Positions 1-6,341 of a DNA stretch of 7,248 nucleotides are shown here, piece by piece. Each line of letters begins with the position of its first letter. Position 1 is the stretch's first letter. Source of the stretch: Candidatus Krumholzibacteriia bacterium (lineage in GTDB: Bacteria; Krumholzibacteriota; Krumholzibacteriia; Krumholzibacteriales; Krumholzibacteriaceae); contig JAQVGR010000072.1 of assembly GCA_028696635.1 (NCBI GenBank), positions 1 through 7,248 on the forward strand. The letters are read 5' to 3'. The notes beneath the pieces are model-generated. The model did not search any database, was not told where the DNA came from, and saw only the letters and a program-made list of their open reading frames with translations. Position numbers and translations under genes: made by a program.

Positions 1-248
1 GAGGAAGTGAAGATCCTTCTCAGCGGCGGGATCCTGCCCCCGAGCCGCAAGAAGCCGGGCAGACGGCCGACGAGCCCGCCGAGGCCCGGGGCGCCCCCGG
101 AGGCGACGGCGGCGAGGCGGCGGCCGCGCCAGGCGCCGCGCAGGGCCCGGTCGAATCGGACACGACGCAGCCGGTTCTGGACCTGGACGATCCGGTCGAC
201 GACGGATCGGGGCCGGACGGCGAGGACGACCCCGCGGGCGCCTCGTAA
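1..248 (+). CDS. C-terminal acidic tail of an unidentified protein (possibly FtsH)
   Basis: This is the 3' end of a gene that enters from the left edge; it reads in the frame beginning at base 3 and stops at TAA 246-248. About 81 residues are visible. They are rich in Ala, Pro, Gly, Glu and Asp, and the last third has Asp/Glu clusters (LDLDDPVDD, then DGEDD). No domain, signal peptide or membrane segment can be seen, so it is probably a disordered tail. Third codon positions are mostly G or C, which supports real coding. folP and cdaA follow on the same strand, and in several bacterial groups the gene before this pair is the membrane AAA protease ftsH, whose C-terminus is often a variable charged tail. 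FtsH is therefore a guess from gene order only. The family cannot be confirmed because the conserved part lies outside the window. Confidence 0.6.
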   Translation, partial: GSEDPSQRRDPAPEPQEAGQTADEPAEARGAPGGDGGEAAAAPGAAQGPVESDTTQPVLDLDDPVDDGSGPDGEDDPAGAS

Positions 249-287
249 GCGCACCCCCGCGCCGCGGCGCGCCCGGCGAAAGACCCG

Positions 288-1505
288 ATGCGATACACAC
301 TGCACCTCGTCTCCGCTCCCCGCCGCAGCACGCTCGAACGGCGGCTCCGCGCCGCGGGGGTCGATCCGGACGGCATCGCGATCATGGCGGACAAGGCCGA
401 GCCGGTCGTCATACGGATCTGCGGGCTCCCGGCGGCGGCGGCGAACATCCTCAAGCAGCAATTGCTCTCCATCGGCGGCGATGCGGCGGTCCACCGCGAC
501 GTGATCAGAGGCGTCCCCGAAAGCTCATGCGCTTACTGCATCGCCGACCGGCGGCGGCTCGCCGGCCTCGCCCGCGCGCTTCGCGGCCAGCCGTTCGGTC
601 TCGGCGAGGCCGGCGAGGGGATCGAGCGGCTTCTCGAGCTTCGCGGTCGGCCGCCGGCAGCCGTCTCCCTCCCCGCGGGCCCCCTCGACCTCTCCGGCGG
701 ACCGCTGATCATGGGGATCCTCAACGTGACCCCCGACAGCTTCAGCGACGGAGGTCTGTTCCTCGACCCGTCGGCGGCGGCCGACCGCGCGGCGGAGATG
801 GTCGCGGGGGGAGCCGCGATCATCGACGTCGGCGGCGAATCGAGCCGCCCCGGTTCGGGCGGGACCAGTCCCGAGGATGAGCTCCGGCGGGTGGCGCCGG
901 TCCTCGAACGGATAGCTCCCACGATCGGCGTCCCCGTATCGATCGACACGCGCCATGCCTCGACGGCGCGCGAAGCCCTGCGTATCGGCGCGGCGATCGT
1001 CAACGACATCAGCGGCCTGCGGCACGATCCGGCGATGGCGGATACGGTGAGGGAGACCGGCGCGGCCGTCGTCGTCATGCACATGCTGGGAACGCCCGAG
1101 ACGATGCAGCGGGATCCGCGATACGACGACGCAGCCGCCGAGATCGTCGACTGGCTCGGCGCGGCGGCCGGCCGCCTGGTCGCCCTGGGCGTCGCCGCCG
1201 ACAAAATAATCGTTGACCCCGGAATCGGTTTCGGAAAAAGATCGCAGGACAATCTGGATATTCTCGATCGTATCGGAGATCTCCATACGCTCGGGTATCC
1301 GGTCTGTGTCGGGTATTCCCGTAAATCGTTCATCGGGGAGCTGACGAAACGGCGGGAACCGGCCGACCGGGTCTTCGGAGGGATGGCCGCGCTGGCCAGA
1401 TGCCTCGAGGAAGGCGTCCAGATCCTGCGCGTGCACGACGTGGCGGCGACCCGCGACTTCATCGAGGTATGGCGGGCGATCGAACGCAAGGACGGCGAGC
1501 GGTGA
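288..1505 (+). CDS. folP: Dihydropteroate synthase with N-terminal extension
   Basis: DHPS condenses 6-hydroxymethyl-7,8-dihydropterin pyrophosphate with p-aminobenzoate to give 7,8-dihydropteroate in cytoplasmic folate synthesis; it is the sulfonamide target. The 405-residue product carries the whole TIM-barrel signature from about residue 138: IMGILNVTPDSFSDGG (141-156), DVGGESSRPG (180-189), VSIDT (217-221), VNDISG (238-243), a VVMHMLGTP stretch (262-270), DPGIGFGK (310-317), GYSRKSFIG (342-350) and RVHDV (381-385). The core alone is the usual 270-residue size. The first ~135 residues are an extra domain with an ANILKQQLLSIGGDAAV segment (52-68), known from a longer FolP subfamily; its function is unknown to me. 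ATG 288 is the first possible start after an in-frame stop at 246-248, 39 bases upstream. Its ribosome site is weak. The stop overlaps the cdaA start, so the two are co-transcribed. Confidence 0.95.
   Translation: MRYTLHLVSAPRRSTLERRLRAAGVDPDGIAIMADKAEPVVIRICGLPAAAANILKQQLLSIGGDAAVHRDVIRGVPESSCAYCIADRRRLAGLARALRGQPFGLGEAGEGIERLLELRGRPPAAVSLPAGPLDLSGGPLIMGILNVTPDSFSDGGLFLDPSAAADRAAEMVAGGAAIIDVGGESSRPGSGGTSPEDELRRVAPVLERIAPTIGVPVSIDTRHASTAREALRIGAAIVNDISGLRHDPAMADTVRETGAAVVVMHMLGTPETMQRDPRYDDAAAEIVDWLGAAAGRLVALGVAADKIIVDPGIGFGKRSQDNLDILDRIGDLHTLGYPVCVGYSRKSFIGELTKRREPADRVFGGMAALARCLEEGVQILRVHDVAATRDFIEVWRAIERKDGER
1488..1492 (+). promoter_or_regulatory. Ribosome binding site for cdaA
   Basis: AAGGA lies inside the last codons of folP, nine bases before the GTG at 1502. 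It supports the GTG start over the in-frame ATG at 1400, which would add 34 Arg/Pro-rich residues with no resemblance to the family. Confidence 0.6.
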
Positions 1506-2278
1506 ACTCGTTCCATTTCGACCTGACCATCGACCTGCTCGACATCATCATAGTCGCGTACCTGTTCTACGTGCTGTTCATCCTGATCAAGGGCACGCGC
1601 GCGATACAGATGTTCATCGGCCTCTTCCTGCTGATCATCATCTCGTTTATCGCCCAGTGGCTCAACCTGAACGCGCTCAACTGGATCCTCAGCAGCCTGA
1701 AGACGGTCTGGGTGATCGCCTTCGTCATACTGTTCCAGCCGGAGCTGCGAAAGGCCCTCACGCAGCTCGGCCAGAACCGCATCCTGGGGATGTTCCTCAA
1801 GGTCGAATCGTCCGGCACGGTGACCGAGATCGTCAGGGCGTGCCAGCTCATCGTGCAGAAGGGGCTCGGCGCGATCATCGTCATCGAGCGGGACGTCGGC
1901 CTGAAGAACTACATCGAGACGGGCACCCGGCTCGACGCGAAAGTCACCGACGAGCTGCTCCTGACGATATTCACCCCTTCGGGCCCTCTGCACGACGGCG
2001 CCGTGATTATCGAGAAGGACCGTATCATAGCGGCCGGGTGCATTCTGCCGCTCTCGCAGAATCCGCGGATCGGCAGGGCCCTCGGCACGCGCCACCGCGC
2101 CGGCCTCGGCCTCTCCGAGGAGACCGACGCCCTGGTCATCATCATCAGCGAGGAGACCGGCTCGATCTCGCTCGCGCGCGAGGGAAAGCTCAAGCGCAAG
2201 CTCGAGCTCAACGCGCTTCGCAACGAGCTCGTCGCCATCATCGGCCTCAAGTCCGCCGAGACGGTCCCCGTCACCTGA
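1502..2278 (+). CDS. cdaA: Membrane diadenylate cyclase (c-di-AMP synthase), CdaA type
   Basis: The enzyme joins two ATP into the second messenger c-di-AMP, which controls potassium and osmolyte balance and cell-wall homeostasis in many bacteria. The 258-residue product has three hydrophobic helices near residues 11-29, 35-53 and 68-79, then a cytoplasmic DAC domain. Both catalytic motifs are present: LHDGA at 163-167 (DGA 165-167) and GTRHRAGLG at 195-203 (RHR 197-199). Length and spacing match Bacillus-type CdaA. The start is GTG, because the family N-terminus begins there, AAGGA precedes it, and it overlaps the folP stop as GTGA. In many bacteria cdaA is followed by cdaR and glmM. Here neither follows: the gene ends in a non-coding stretch facing convergent genes. 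Activity is expected from the intact motifs; any CdaR-type regulator must be elsewhere or absent. Confidence 0.95.
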   Translation: MNSFHFDLTIDLLDIIIVAYLFYVLFILIKGTRAIQMFIGLFLLIIISFIAQWLNLNALNWILSSLKTVWVIAFVILFQPELRKALTQLGQNRILGMFLKVESSGTVTEIVRACQLIVQKGLGAIIVIERDVGLKNYIETGTRLDAKVTDELLLTIFTPSGPLHDGAVIIEKDRIIAAGCILPLSQNPRIGRALGTRHRAGLGLSEETDALVIIISEETGSISLAREGKLKRKLELNALRNELVAIIGLKSAETVPVT

Positions 2279-2281
2279 GGC

Positions 2282-2305
2282 GGGGAAGCGGCGTCATCCG
2301 CCCCT
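2282..2305 (+). terminator. Weak candidate terminator hairpin after cdaA
   Basis: The hairpin begins four bases after the cdaA stop. GCGG 2288-2291 pairs with CCGC 2298-2301 around a six-base loop. After an AA bulge, GGGG 2282-2285 pairs with CCCT 2302-2305, including one G-U pair. No U-tract follows, so intrinsic termination is doubtful. Confidence 0.3.
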
Positions 2306-2468
2306 CACATCATCCCGTCATCGACCGCCGCTCCCCCGCCCGGTCACGGGCTGCTCGATGAACCCGGAAGGCATCTTCCGTGCCCGCAGCCCTGCGCCGG
2401 CGCAGCACGCGTCTTAACATGATACGGCGCGGGAAGTTGACGTGAAGATCGGGGCGCGCGACGAGGGA

Positions 2469-2506
2469 CCGCGGTTCGGCGGGGTGTGTGGACGCCGTTG
2501 CCGCGG
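2469..2506. repeat. Inverted repeat, 11 base pairs with internal loop
   Basis: CCGCGG 2469-2474 pairs with CCGCGG 2501-2506, and CGGCG 2477-2481 pairs with CGCCG 2493-2497. A small TT/TTG internal loop separates the two helices, and the hairpin loop has 11 bases. It lies about 100 bases past the stop of the minus-strand HD-GYP gene and about 190 past cdaA, so it could help end either transcript. Confidence 0.45.
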
Positions 2507-2520
2507 ATTGCGCGATCCCG

Positions 2521-2555
2521 GGCGCCCGCACGTATCCGGGCGTTGCGGGAGCGCC
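2521..2555. repeat. Inverted repeat, 10 base pairs with 2-base bulge
   Basis: GGCG 2521-2524 pairs with CGCC 2552-2555, and CCCGCA 2525-2530 pairs with TGCGGG 2544-2549. AG 2550-2551 is bulged and the loop has 13 bases. On the minus strand it starts about 50 bases after the HD-GYP stop, a suitable place for a terminator, but no U-run follows. Confidence 0.45.
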
Positions 2556-2607
2556 GCCTGCGCGCCTCTGTGTCGGATGGAAACGCCGGCCACACCGGAG
2601 CCGCGGG

Positions 2608-4149
2608 TCACTCCCCTCGGATCCTGCCCGCCTCGATGAGCCGCACGAGATGCTCGATCACGTCCGAGTCGAACTTGTCGGTCTGCATGCGCAGCTGCTC
2701 GATCGCCTCTTGATAGCTGAACGCCTGACGGTACGGGCGGTCGCTCGTCATCGCGTCGAAGCTGTCCGCTACGGCGACGATCCTCGCGCCGATCGATATC
2801 TCCTTGCCCTTCAGGCCGTCGGGGTATCCCCTGCCGTCGAGCCGTTCGTGGTGATGGCGGACGAGGTCGCACGCCGATTCGAGGAACTTCATGTTGCGGA
2901 TGATATTGGCCCCGACCTCCGGATGGCTTCTGACGATCTTCCATTCGCCGTCGGTCAGCTCGCCCGGCTTGTTGAGGATATCCTCGTAGACCCCGAGCTT
3001 CCCGATGTCGTGCAGAGTGGCCCCGAAGCTGACCGTCTCGAGGTCCTTCCGCTCCAGCTGCATCTCCTCGGCGATCATCCGCGCGAACAACGCCACGCGG
3101 TCCGTATGGCCGCGCGTGTACGCATCCTTCGCCTCTATCGTCGAGACGAGAACCTTGATCGTCGACAGGTACGTGGACTGCAGCTCCTGATAGAGCCGCG
3201 CGTTCTCGAGGCCTGTCGCCGCCGAGCTGCAGATCGACCGAAACATCTCCAGCTCGTTCGCGCGGTACCGCTGACCGCTCACCTTGCCGCCGAAGAACAC
3301 GACTCCGACGAGCGACGATTTGACGACCAGCGGATAGCAGTAATGGAAGCCCAGACCCGCCATGAAGCTCGCCTCGCGGCGAGCCTCCCCGGGCAGCGCG
3401 GAGCGGCGCAGATCCACAACTTCCTGCCCTCCGAGCAGGTGCCCGGAGAGCCCCGCGGCGCGGGAGAGCTGGAATGCCCTGAGCACGCCGTCGCGGATCC
3501 CCTTCCCTCCCGCGAAGGTCAGATACGCGTCGCCGTCGCTGCGCGCGTAGAACAGCGCGAGCGAACCGATGCCGAGCTGTCCGGCTATGGTCAGGAAGAA
3601 AACATTGACCAGGTCGTCCGGATCGCGAAGGCGGTTGAGATCCTGGCTCAGGTCGAAGAGGGTCCGCATGTCGAAGACCTTCTTCTTGAGCTCCCTGTTG
3701 ACTCGCTTGAGATCCTCCTGTCCCTTGAGCACCTCGTCCTCGAGGATCTCGTTCTTCTCGCGCAGGTCGCGACGGCCGCACGCCTGAGAGAGAAAGGTGT
3801 CCACCTTGGCGAGGATCTCCTTCACCGAAAAGGGCTTTCGTATGAAATCCTGCGCCCCGAGCAGATAGGTCTCGAGCAGATCGTCGGGAATGGGATTGGC
3901 CGAAATCATGATCACCGGCACGTCGTAGTTGACGTCCCGGGCCCTGATCTCTCCGCAGACGGCGAGCCCGTTCTTGCCGGGCAGCACGACGTCGAGCACG
4001 ACGAGATCCGGCTTGAAATCCTCGTACTTTCGCAGCGCGTCCTCCCCGTTGTACGCGCTCTCGGTGACGTATCCGCGGCTGCGCAGGGAGTCGGTGATGA
4101 TCTCCACCACGTTCGGATCGTCGTCGACGATCAGGATGTTACCGTCCAC
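2608..4149 (-). CDS. Response regulator with REC, GAF and intact HD-GYP domains (probable c-di-GMP phosphodiesterase)
   Basis: The 513-residue cytoplasmic protein probably hydrolyses c-di-GMP under phosphorylation control. REC (1-120) has the acidic pocket D9-D11, phospho-acceptor D53 (VVLDVVLPG), S83 and K105 in RKP. A charged, coiled-coil-like stretch (about 127-160) leads to a GAF-like domain (about 162-318). HD-GYP (about 326-513) is complete: RGHTDRV with H348, LHDIGK with H380, D381 and K384, RSHPE with H409, HHERLDGRGYP (433-443) and D462. The start is GTG at 4149-4147: it gives the usual REC opening (DGNILIVDDDP) and has AGGA nine bases upstream. It lies 13 bases after the stop of its degenerate paralogue, so they share a transcript. 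It is the only protein here whose signalling residues all look intact. The kinase that phosphorylates it is not evident; the nearby CheA-like protein seems unable to bind ATP. HD-GYP proteins may make pGpG or GMP; which one cannot be read here. Confidence 0.92.
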   Translation of the reverse strand: MDGNILIVDDDPNVVEIITDSLRSRGYVTESAYNGEDALRKYEDFKPDLVVLDVVLPGKNGLAVCGEIRARDVNYDVPVIMISANPIPDDLLETYLLGAQDFIRKPFSVKEILAKVDTFLSQACGRRDLREKNEILEDEVLKGQEDLKRVNRELKKKVFDMRTLFDLSQDLNRLRDPDDLVNVFFLTIAGQLGIGSLALFYARSDGDAYLTFAGGKGIRDGVLRAFQLSRAAGLSGHLLGGQEVVDLRRSALPGEARREASFMAGLGFHYCYPLVVKSSLVGVVFFGGKVSGQRYRANELEMFRSICSSAATGLENARLYQELQSTYLSTIKVLVSTIEAKDAYTRGHTDRVALFARMIAEEMQLERKDLETVSFGATLHDIGKLGVYEDILNKPGELTDGEWKIVRSHPEVGANIIRNMKFLESACDLVRHHHERLDGRGYPDGLKGKEISIGARIVAVADSFDAMTSDRPYRQAFSYQEAIEQLRMQTDKFDSDVIEHLVRLIEAGRIRGE

Positions 4150-4158
4150 GCCGCACCA

Positions 4159-4162
4159 TCCT
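4159..4162 (-). promoter_or_regulatory. Ribosome binding site for the REC-GAF-HD-GYP gene
   Basis: Read on the minus strand, AGGA follows directly on the TGA stop of the upstream gene and lies nine bases before the GTG start. The nearby ATG at 4159-4157 is out of frame, so GTG is the only fitting start. Confidence 0.55.
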
Positions 4163-6049
4163 TCAGACAGCCGTCTCCGCCGCCCGGACCGACTTCGCGA
4201 TTTCCTTCTCGATGATGGCGGCGAAATGGCCGACGACTTCGCGGTCGTAGCGGAGTCCGTAGTTCTCTTTGAGGGTGTCGAGAGCCTCGCGCTCCGACAG
4301 GGCGGGGCGGTTCGGACGCTCGTGGATCATCGCAGCGTAGCTCTCGACCACCGATATGATCCTCGATCCGAGCGGTATCTCCCGCCCCCGGAGCCCGCGG
4401 GGGTATCCTTCGCCGTTGAAGCGCTCCTGGTGGCTCATCACGATCTCGATCGCGTGGGCGCTGAACCTCATCCTCCTGAGCATCTCCGCGCCGTCCTCGG
4501 GATGCCGCTTGATGATGCGCCATTCATCCTTGGTCAGCTCGCGCGGACTGCGGACGATCAGATCGCTCACCTTCACCATTCCCATGTCGCGCAGCACCGT
4601 TCCGTATATGAGGTCGGTGAAGTGCTCCTCCGGATAATCCATCGCCTTGGCGACCATCCCCACGTAGCGGGACACGAACTCCGAGGTGCCCTTGAGGAGC
4701 GTATTCTCCTCGATGATCGAGATCAGCGTCTTGACTATACCGAGCGTCCGTTCGTGCTCGCGCTCGAAGAGCAGGGCGTTCTGGTAAGCGCCTCTGGCCA
4801 GATTGACGAGAACCTGCATGAACTCGAAGTCTTCCTTCTGCATTCCGCGTCCGGCGATGCGTTTGCCGAGCAGCACGATGCCGGCCAGTCCCTCGTCGTG
4901 ATGGAACGGGCATAGATAGACGATGCCTCTGTCTGTGAGTTTCTTTCTCGTTGCGCTGGAGAGCGGCACGAGGTCCGTCGCCGTGACCTCGGCCGAGCTC
5001 CTGATGCTCGACTCTTCCGCCGCGGTGAGCTCGATCGGCTCGAGAGCGTCGTGCTCGATCCCTTTCGATATGAACGGCTCGAACCGGGCGCCGACCTTCT
5101 CGAAGAAAACGGCCGATTCGACGCCCCCCTGGGCGATGGACGTCAGCAGGAATATGTCGAGGAGCTTTTTCCGGTCGCGCACCGCCGTGAAATCCGTGCT
5201 GATCGAGAAGAGCGTCTTCAGTTCGAGAATCCGCCGTTTGAGACGCCGATTGAGCTCCGCGACGTCCGCCGGACCCCCGGCGCTCGTGAGCGTGATAGGC
5301 GAAACCTGATCTCCCGTCCCGGACACCGCCCGCTCGCCCATGGCGGGCCCGAAGATCTCCGATATGATCCTGTCGCCTCCCGATGGGGGAGCAGTGCGGC
5401 GATCGCCGTCGCTCTGCGCCTGCGCCTGCGCGGCGGCGAGGACCTGGTCTTCGCCCCCGGACCGTCCGATCGGATGCGGCTCGAGAGCGGGATGAACGGC
5501 CTGCAAGCCGTCGCCGGCGGCCGGATCGGCCGTTTCGGGTCCGGGCTGCTCATACGACATGGGGATTGCCCCAGCCGTCGCGAACGGACCGGCGCCGGTC
5601 TCTTCGTCGGGCGCCTCGACGCCTGGCTTCGCGTGTGCCGCACCCGACGCATCCTCCGTGTCCGCGGGAACGTCCCCGCGACCCGAGGATCCGGGCGCCG
5701 CGGCGGCGACCGGCATGGCGACGGCCTCTTCGATGGTGGAGCAGAAGACGATGGGGGTAGCATCGTCCTTGAGGAAATCGAGCACGACATCGTTGGTGAC
5801 GACGAACACGACCATCCCGCCCCTGGCGTTCACGTCCTGTACGAATGCGCGCAGTATCCGCGCCACGCCGCCGCCGAGCGACTCGAGCTCCGAGAAATCA
5901 AAGACGACCCGCGTGAAACCCCGTTTGCCGCATTCCGCAACGAGCTGCTCGACTTTTGCGTTTTCGTGAAAGCCGAGCTTGCCCGAGACCCGGAAGGCCG
6001 CGGTCTCCGGCCCGCCCGCCTCGATCCGTTCGAATCTGGTCCTTGCCAT
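4163..6049 (-). CDS. STAS / GAF / degenerate HD-GYP signalling protein
   Basis: This 628-residue protein has an unusual domain order. Residues 1-115 form a STAS domain (RVSGKLGF, then VVFDFSELESLGGGVARIL). At the usual DSSG phosphosite it reads ESLG, so the serine phosphorylated in SpoIIAA-type proteins is replaced by Leu58. Residues 116-262 are a low-complexity Ala/Gly/Pro/acidic linker. A charged helix (263-282) leads to a GAF-like domain (about 283-430). The HD-GYP-like domain (434-628) has lost most metal ligands: T455 for the first His, R487-D488 for HD, M491 for the HDIGK Lys, HQERFNGEGYP (540-550) for HHExxDGxGYP, and E569 for Asp. H516, H540 and GYP remain. Catalysis is unlikely; c-di-GMP sensing or protein binding is more plausible. 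The helix/GAF/HD-GYP part is a paralogue of the next gene. ATG 6049 has GGGAG seven bases upstream. It could pass a signal to the downstream REC/HD-GYP protein, which is inference. Confidence 0.9.
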   Translation of the reverse strand: MARTRFERIEAGGPETAAFRVSGKLGFHENAKVEQLVAECGKRGFTRVVFDFSELESLGGGVARILRAFVQDVNARGGMVVFVVTNDVVLDFLKDDATPIVFCSTIEEAVAMPVAAAAPGSSGRGDVPADTEDASGAAHAKPGVEAPDEETGAGPFATAGAIPMSYEQPGPETADPAAGDGLQAVHPALEPHPIGRSGGEDQVLAAAQAQAQSDGDRRTAPPSGGDRIISEIFGPAMGERAVSGTGDQVSPITLTSAGGPADVAELNRRLKRRILELKTLFSISTDFTAVRDRKKLLDIFLLTSIAQGGVESAVFFEKVGARFEPFISKGIEHDALEPIELTAAEESSIRSSAEVTATDLVPLSSATRKKLTDRGIVYLCPFHHDEGLAGIVLLGKRIAGRGMQKEDFEFMQVLVNLARGAYQNALLFEREHERTLGIVKTLISIIEENTLLKGTSEFVSRYVGMVAKAMDYPEEHFTDLIYGTVLRDMGMVKVSDLIVRSPRELTKDEWRIIKRHPEDGAEMLRRMRFSAHAIEIVMSHQERFNGEGYPRGLRGREIPLGSRIISVVESYAAMIHERPNRPALSEREALDTLKENYGLRYDREVVGHFAAIIEKEIAKSVRAAETAV

Positions 6050-6056
6050 CAGGATG

Positions 6057-6061
6057 CTCCC
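6057..6061 (-). promoter_or_regulatory. Ribosome binding site for the STAS/HD-GYP-like gene
   Basis: On the minus strand GGGAG lies seven bases before the ATG at 6049-6047, in the 24-base gap after the HTH gene. It supports this start, which also opens the STAS domain at the usual place. Confidence 0.6.
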
Positions 6062-6073
6062 GGTCCGTACCCG

Positions 6074-6313
6074 CTACAGTTGGCTTACGACCTCTTCTTC
6101 CTGGGCGAGCCAGCGGTCCAGAACGCTTCTGAGGAACCGCCACTCGCTTCCGACCTTCTTCGCGGGGATCTTGTGCTCCTTGGCGAGTCGACACACGGTC
6201 TTCACGTGCATCTTGAGATACTCCGCCGCCTCCACGGATGTCATGACCTCGGAGGCCTCGTCATGCCCGCCGATAATGATGCTGCCGTACTCACGCTGGT
6301 GCTGCTTTACCAT
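6074..6313 (-). CDS. Small excisionase-type helix-turn-helix DNA-binding protein
   Basis: The 79-residue product is one winged helix-turn-helix of the excisionase/MerR-like (HTH_17) type: MTSVEAAEYLKMHVKTV (24-40) gives the first helices, RLAKEHKIPAKKVG (42-55) the turn and wing, and EWRFLRSVLDRWL (57-69) the typical closing part. Residues 1-23 are a variable lead and 70-79 a short acidic tail. No ligand domain, recombinase or attachment site accompanies it, so a phage excisionase role is unlikely; proteins of this type often sit in chromosomal operons as DNA-binding regulators. ATG 6313 has GAGAGG five bases upstream. The gene lies 78 bases after the CheA-like gene and 24 before the STAS gene, so it is probably co-transcribed with the latter and may regulate this operon. 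The target is not visible; the dyad at 6342-6365 is a candidate only. Confidence 0.88.
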   Translation of the reverse strand: MVKQHQREYGSIIIGGHDEASEVMTSVEAAEYLKMHVKTVCRLAKEHKIPAKKVGSEWRFLRSVLDRWLAQEEEVVSQL

Positions 6314-6318
6314 GACAA

Positions 6319-6324
6319 CCTCTC
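6319..6324 (-). promoter_or_regulatory. Ribosome binding site for the HTH gene
   Basis: GAGAGG on the minus strand, five bases before the ATG at 6313-6311. It is one of the better ribosome sites in the window and settles the start of this small gene. Confidence 0.65.
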
Positions 6325-6341
6325 AATGCGTGTGTTCCTGA

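Larger units (their letters stand above)
2279..2607. other. Structured non-coding region between converging genes
   Basis: These 329 bases lie between the stop of cdaA and the stop of the minus-strand HD-GYP gene. No ORF here has a recognisable product. The region is full of short GC-rich inverted repeats: 2282-2305, 2338-2351 (five pairs, GTCA loop), 2365-2380 (CGGAAG/CTTCCG, six pairs, GCAT loop), 2392-2405 (perfect 14-base palindrome CTGCGCCGGCGCAG), 2469-2506 and 2521-2555. No U-run follows any of them on either strand. Termination of both blocks is the likely job, but a structured RNA cannot be excluded. High GC makes chance stems common. Confidence 0.6.

Noticed and set aside
258..271. 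Perfect 14-base palindrome CGCGCCGCGGCGCG upstream of folP
   Set aside because: It could be a weak hairpin just before the folP start, but it consists only of G and C in a very GC-rich stretch and has no second copy or U-run, so chance is a sufficient explanation.
1400..1501. Earlier ATG start for cdaA, adding 34 residues
   Set aside because: The added part is Arg/Pro-rich, overlaps folP by about 100 bases and does not resemble the family. GTG 1502 has AAGGA in place and forms the usual GTGA overlap.
533..2095. Long open frame of 520 codons on the minus strand opposite folP and cdaA
   Set aside because: It lies antisense to two clearly recognisable genes, its translation is Arg/Ala/Asp-rich without any motif, and such open frames are expected in GC-rich DNA.
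2310..2595. Small minus-strand open frames in the intergenic region (73 and 83 codons)
   Set aside because: They overlap each other in different frames, are Arg-rich, show no good ribosome site and resemble no known family.
2488..4215. Long + strand open frame of 575 codons opposite the REC/HD-GYP gene
   Set aside because: It mirrors a gene with complete REC and HD-GYP motifs. The translation has no recognisable domain and its composition is typical of an antisense shadow.
6074..6313. The HTH gene as a sign of a prophage or integrative element
   Set aside because: No integrase, attachment repeats, phage structural genes or composition change were seen around it.
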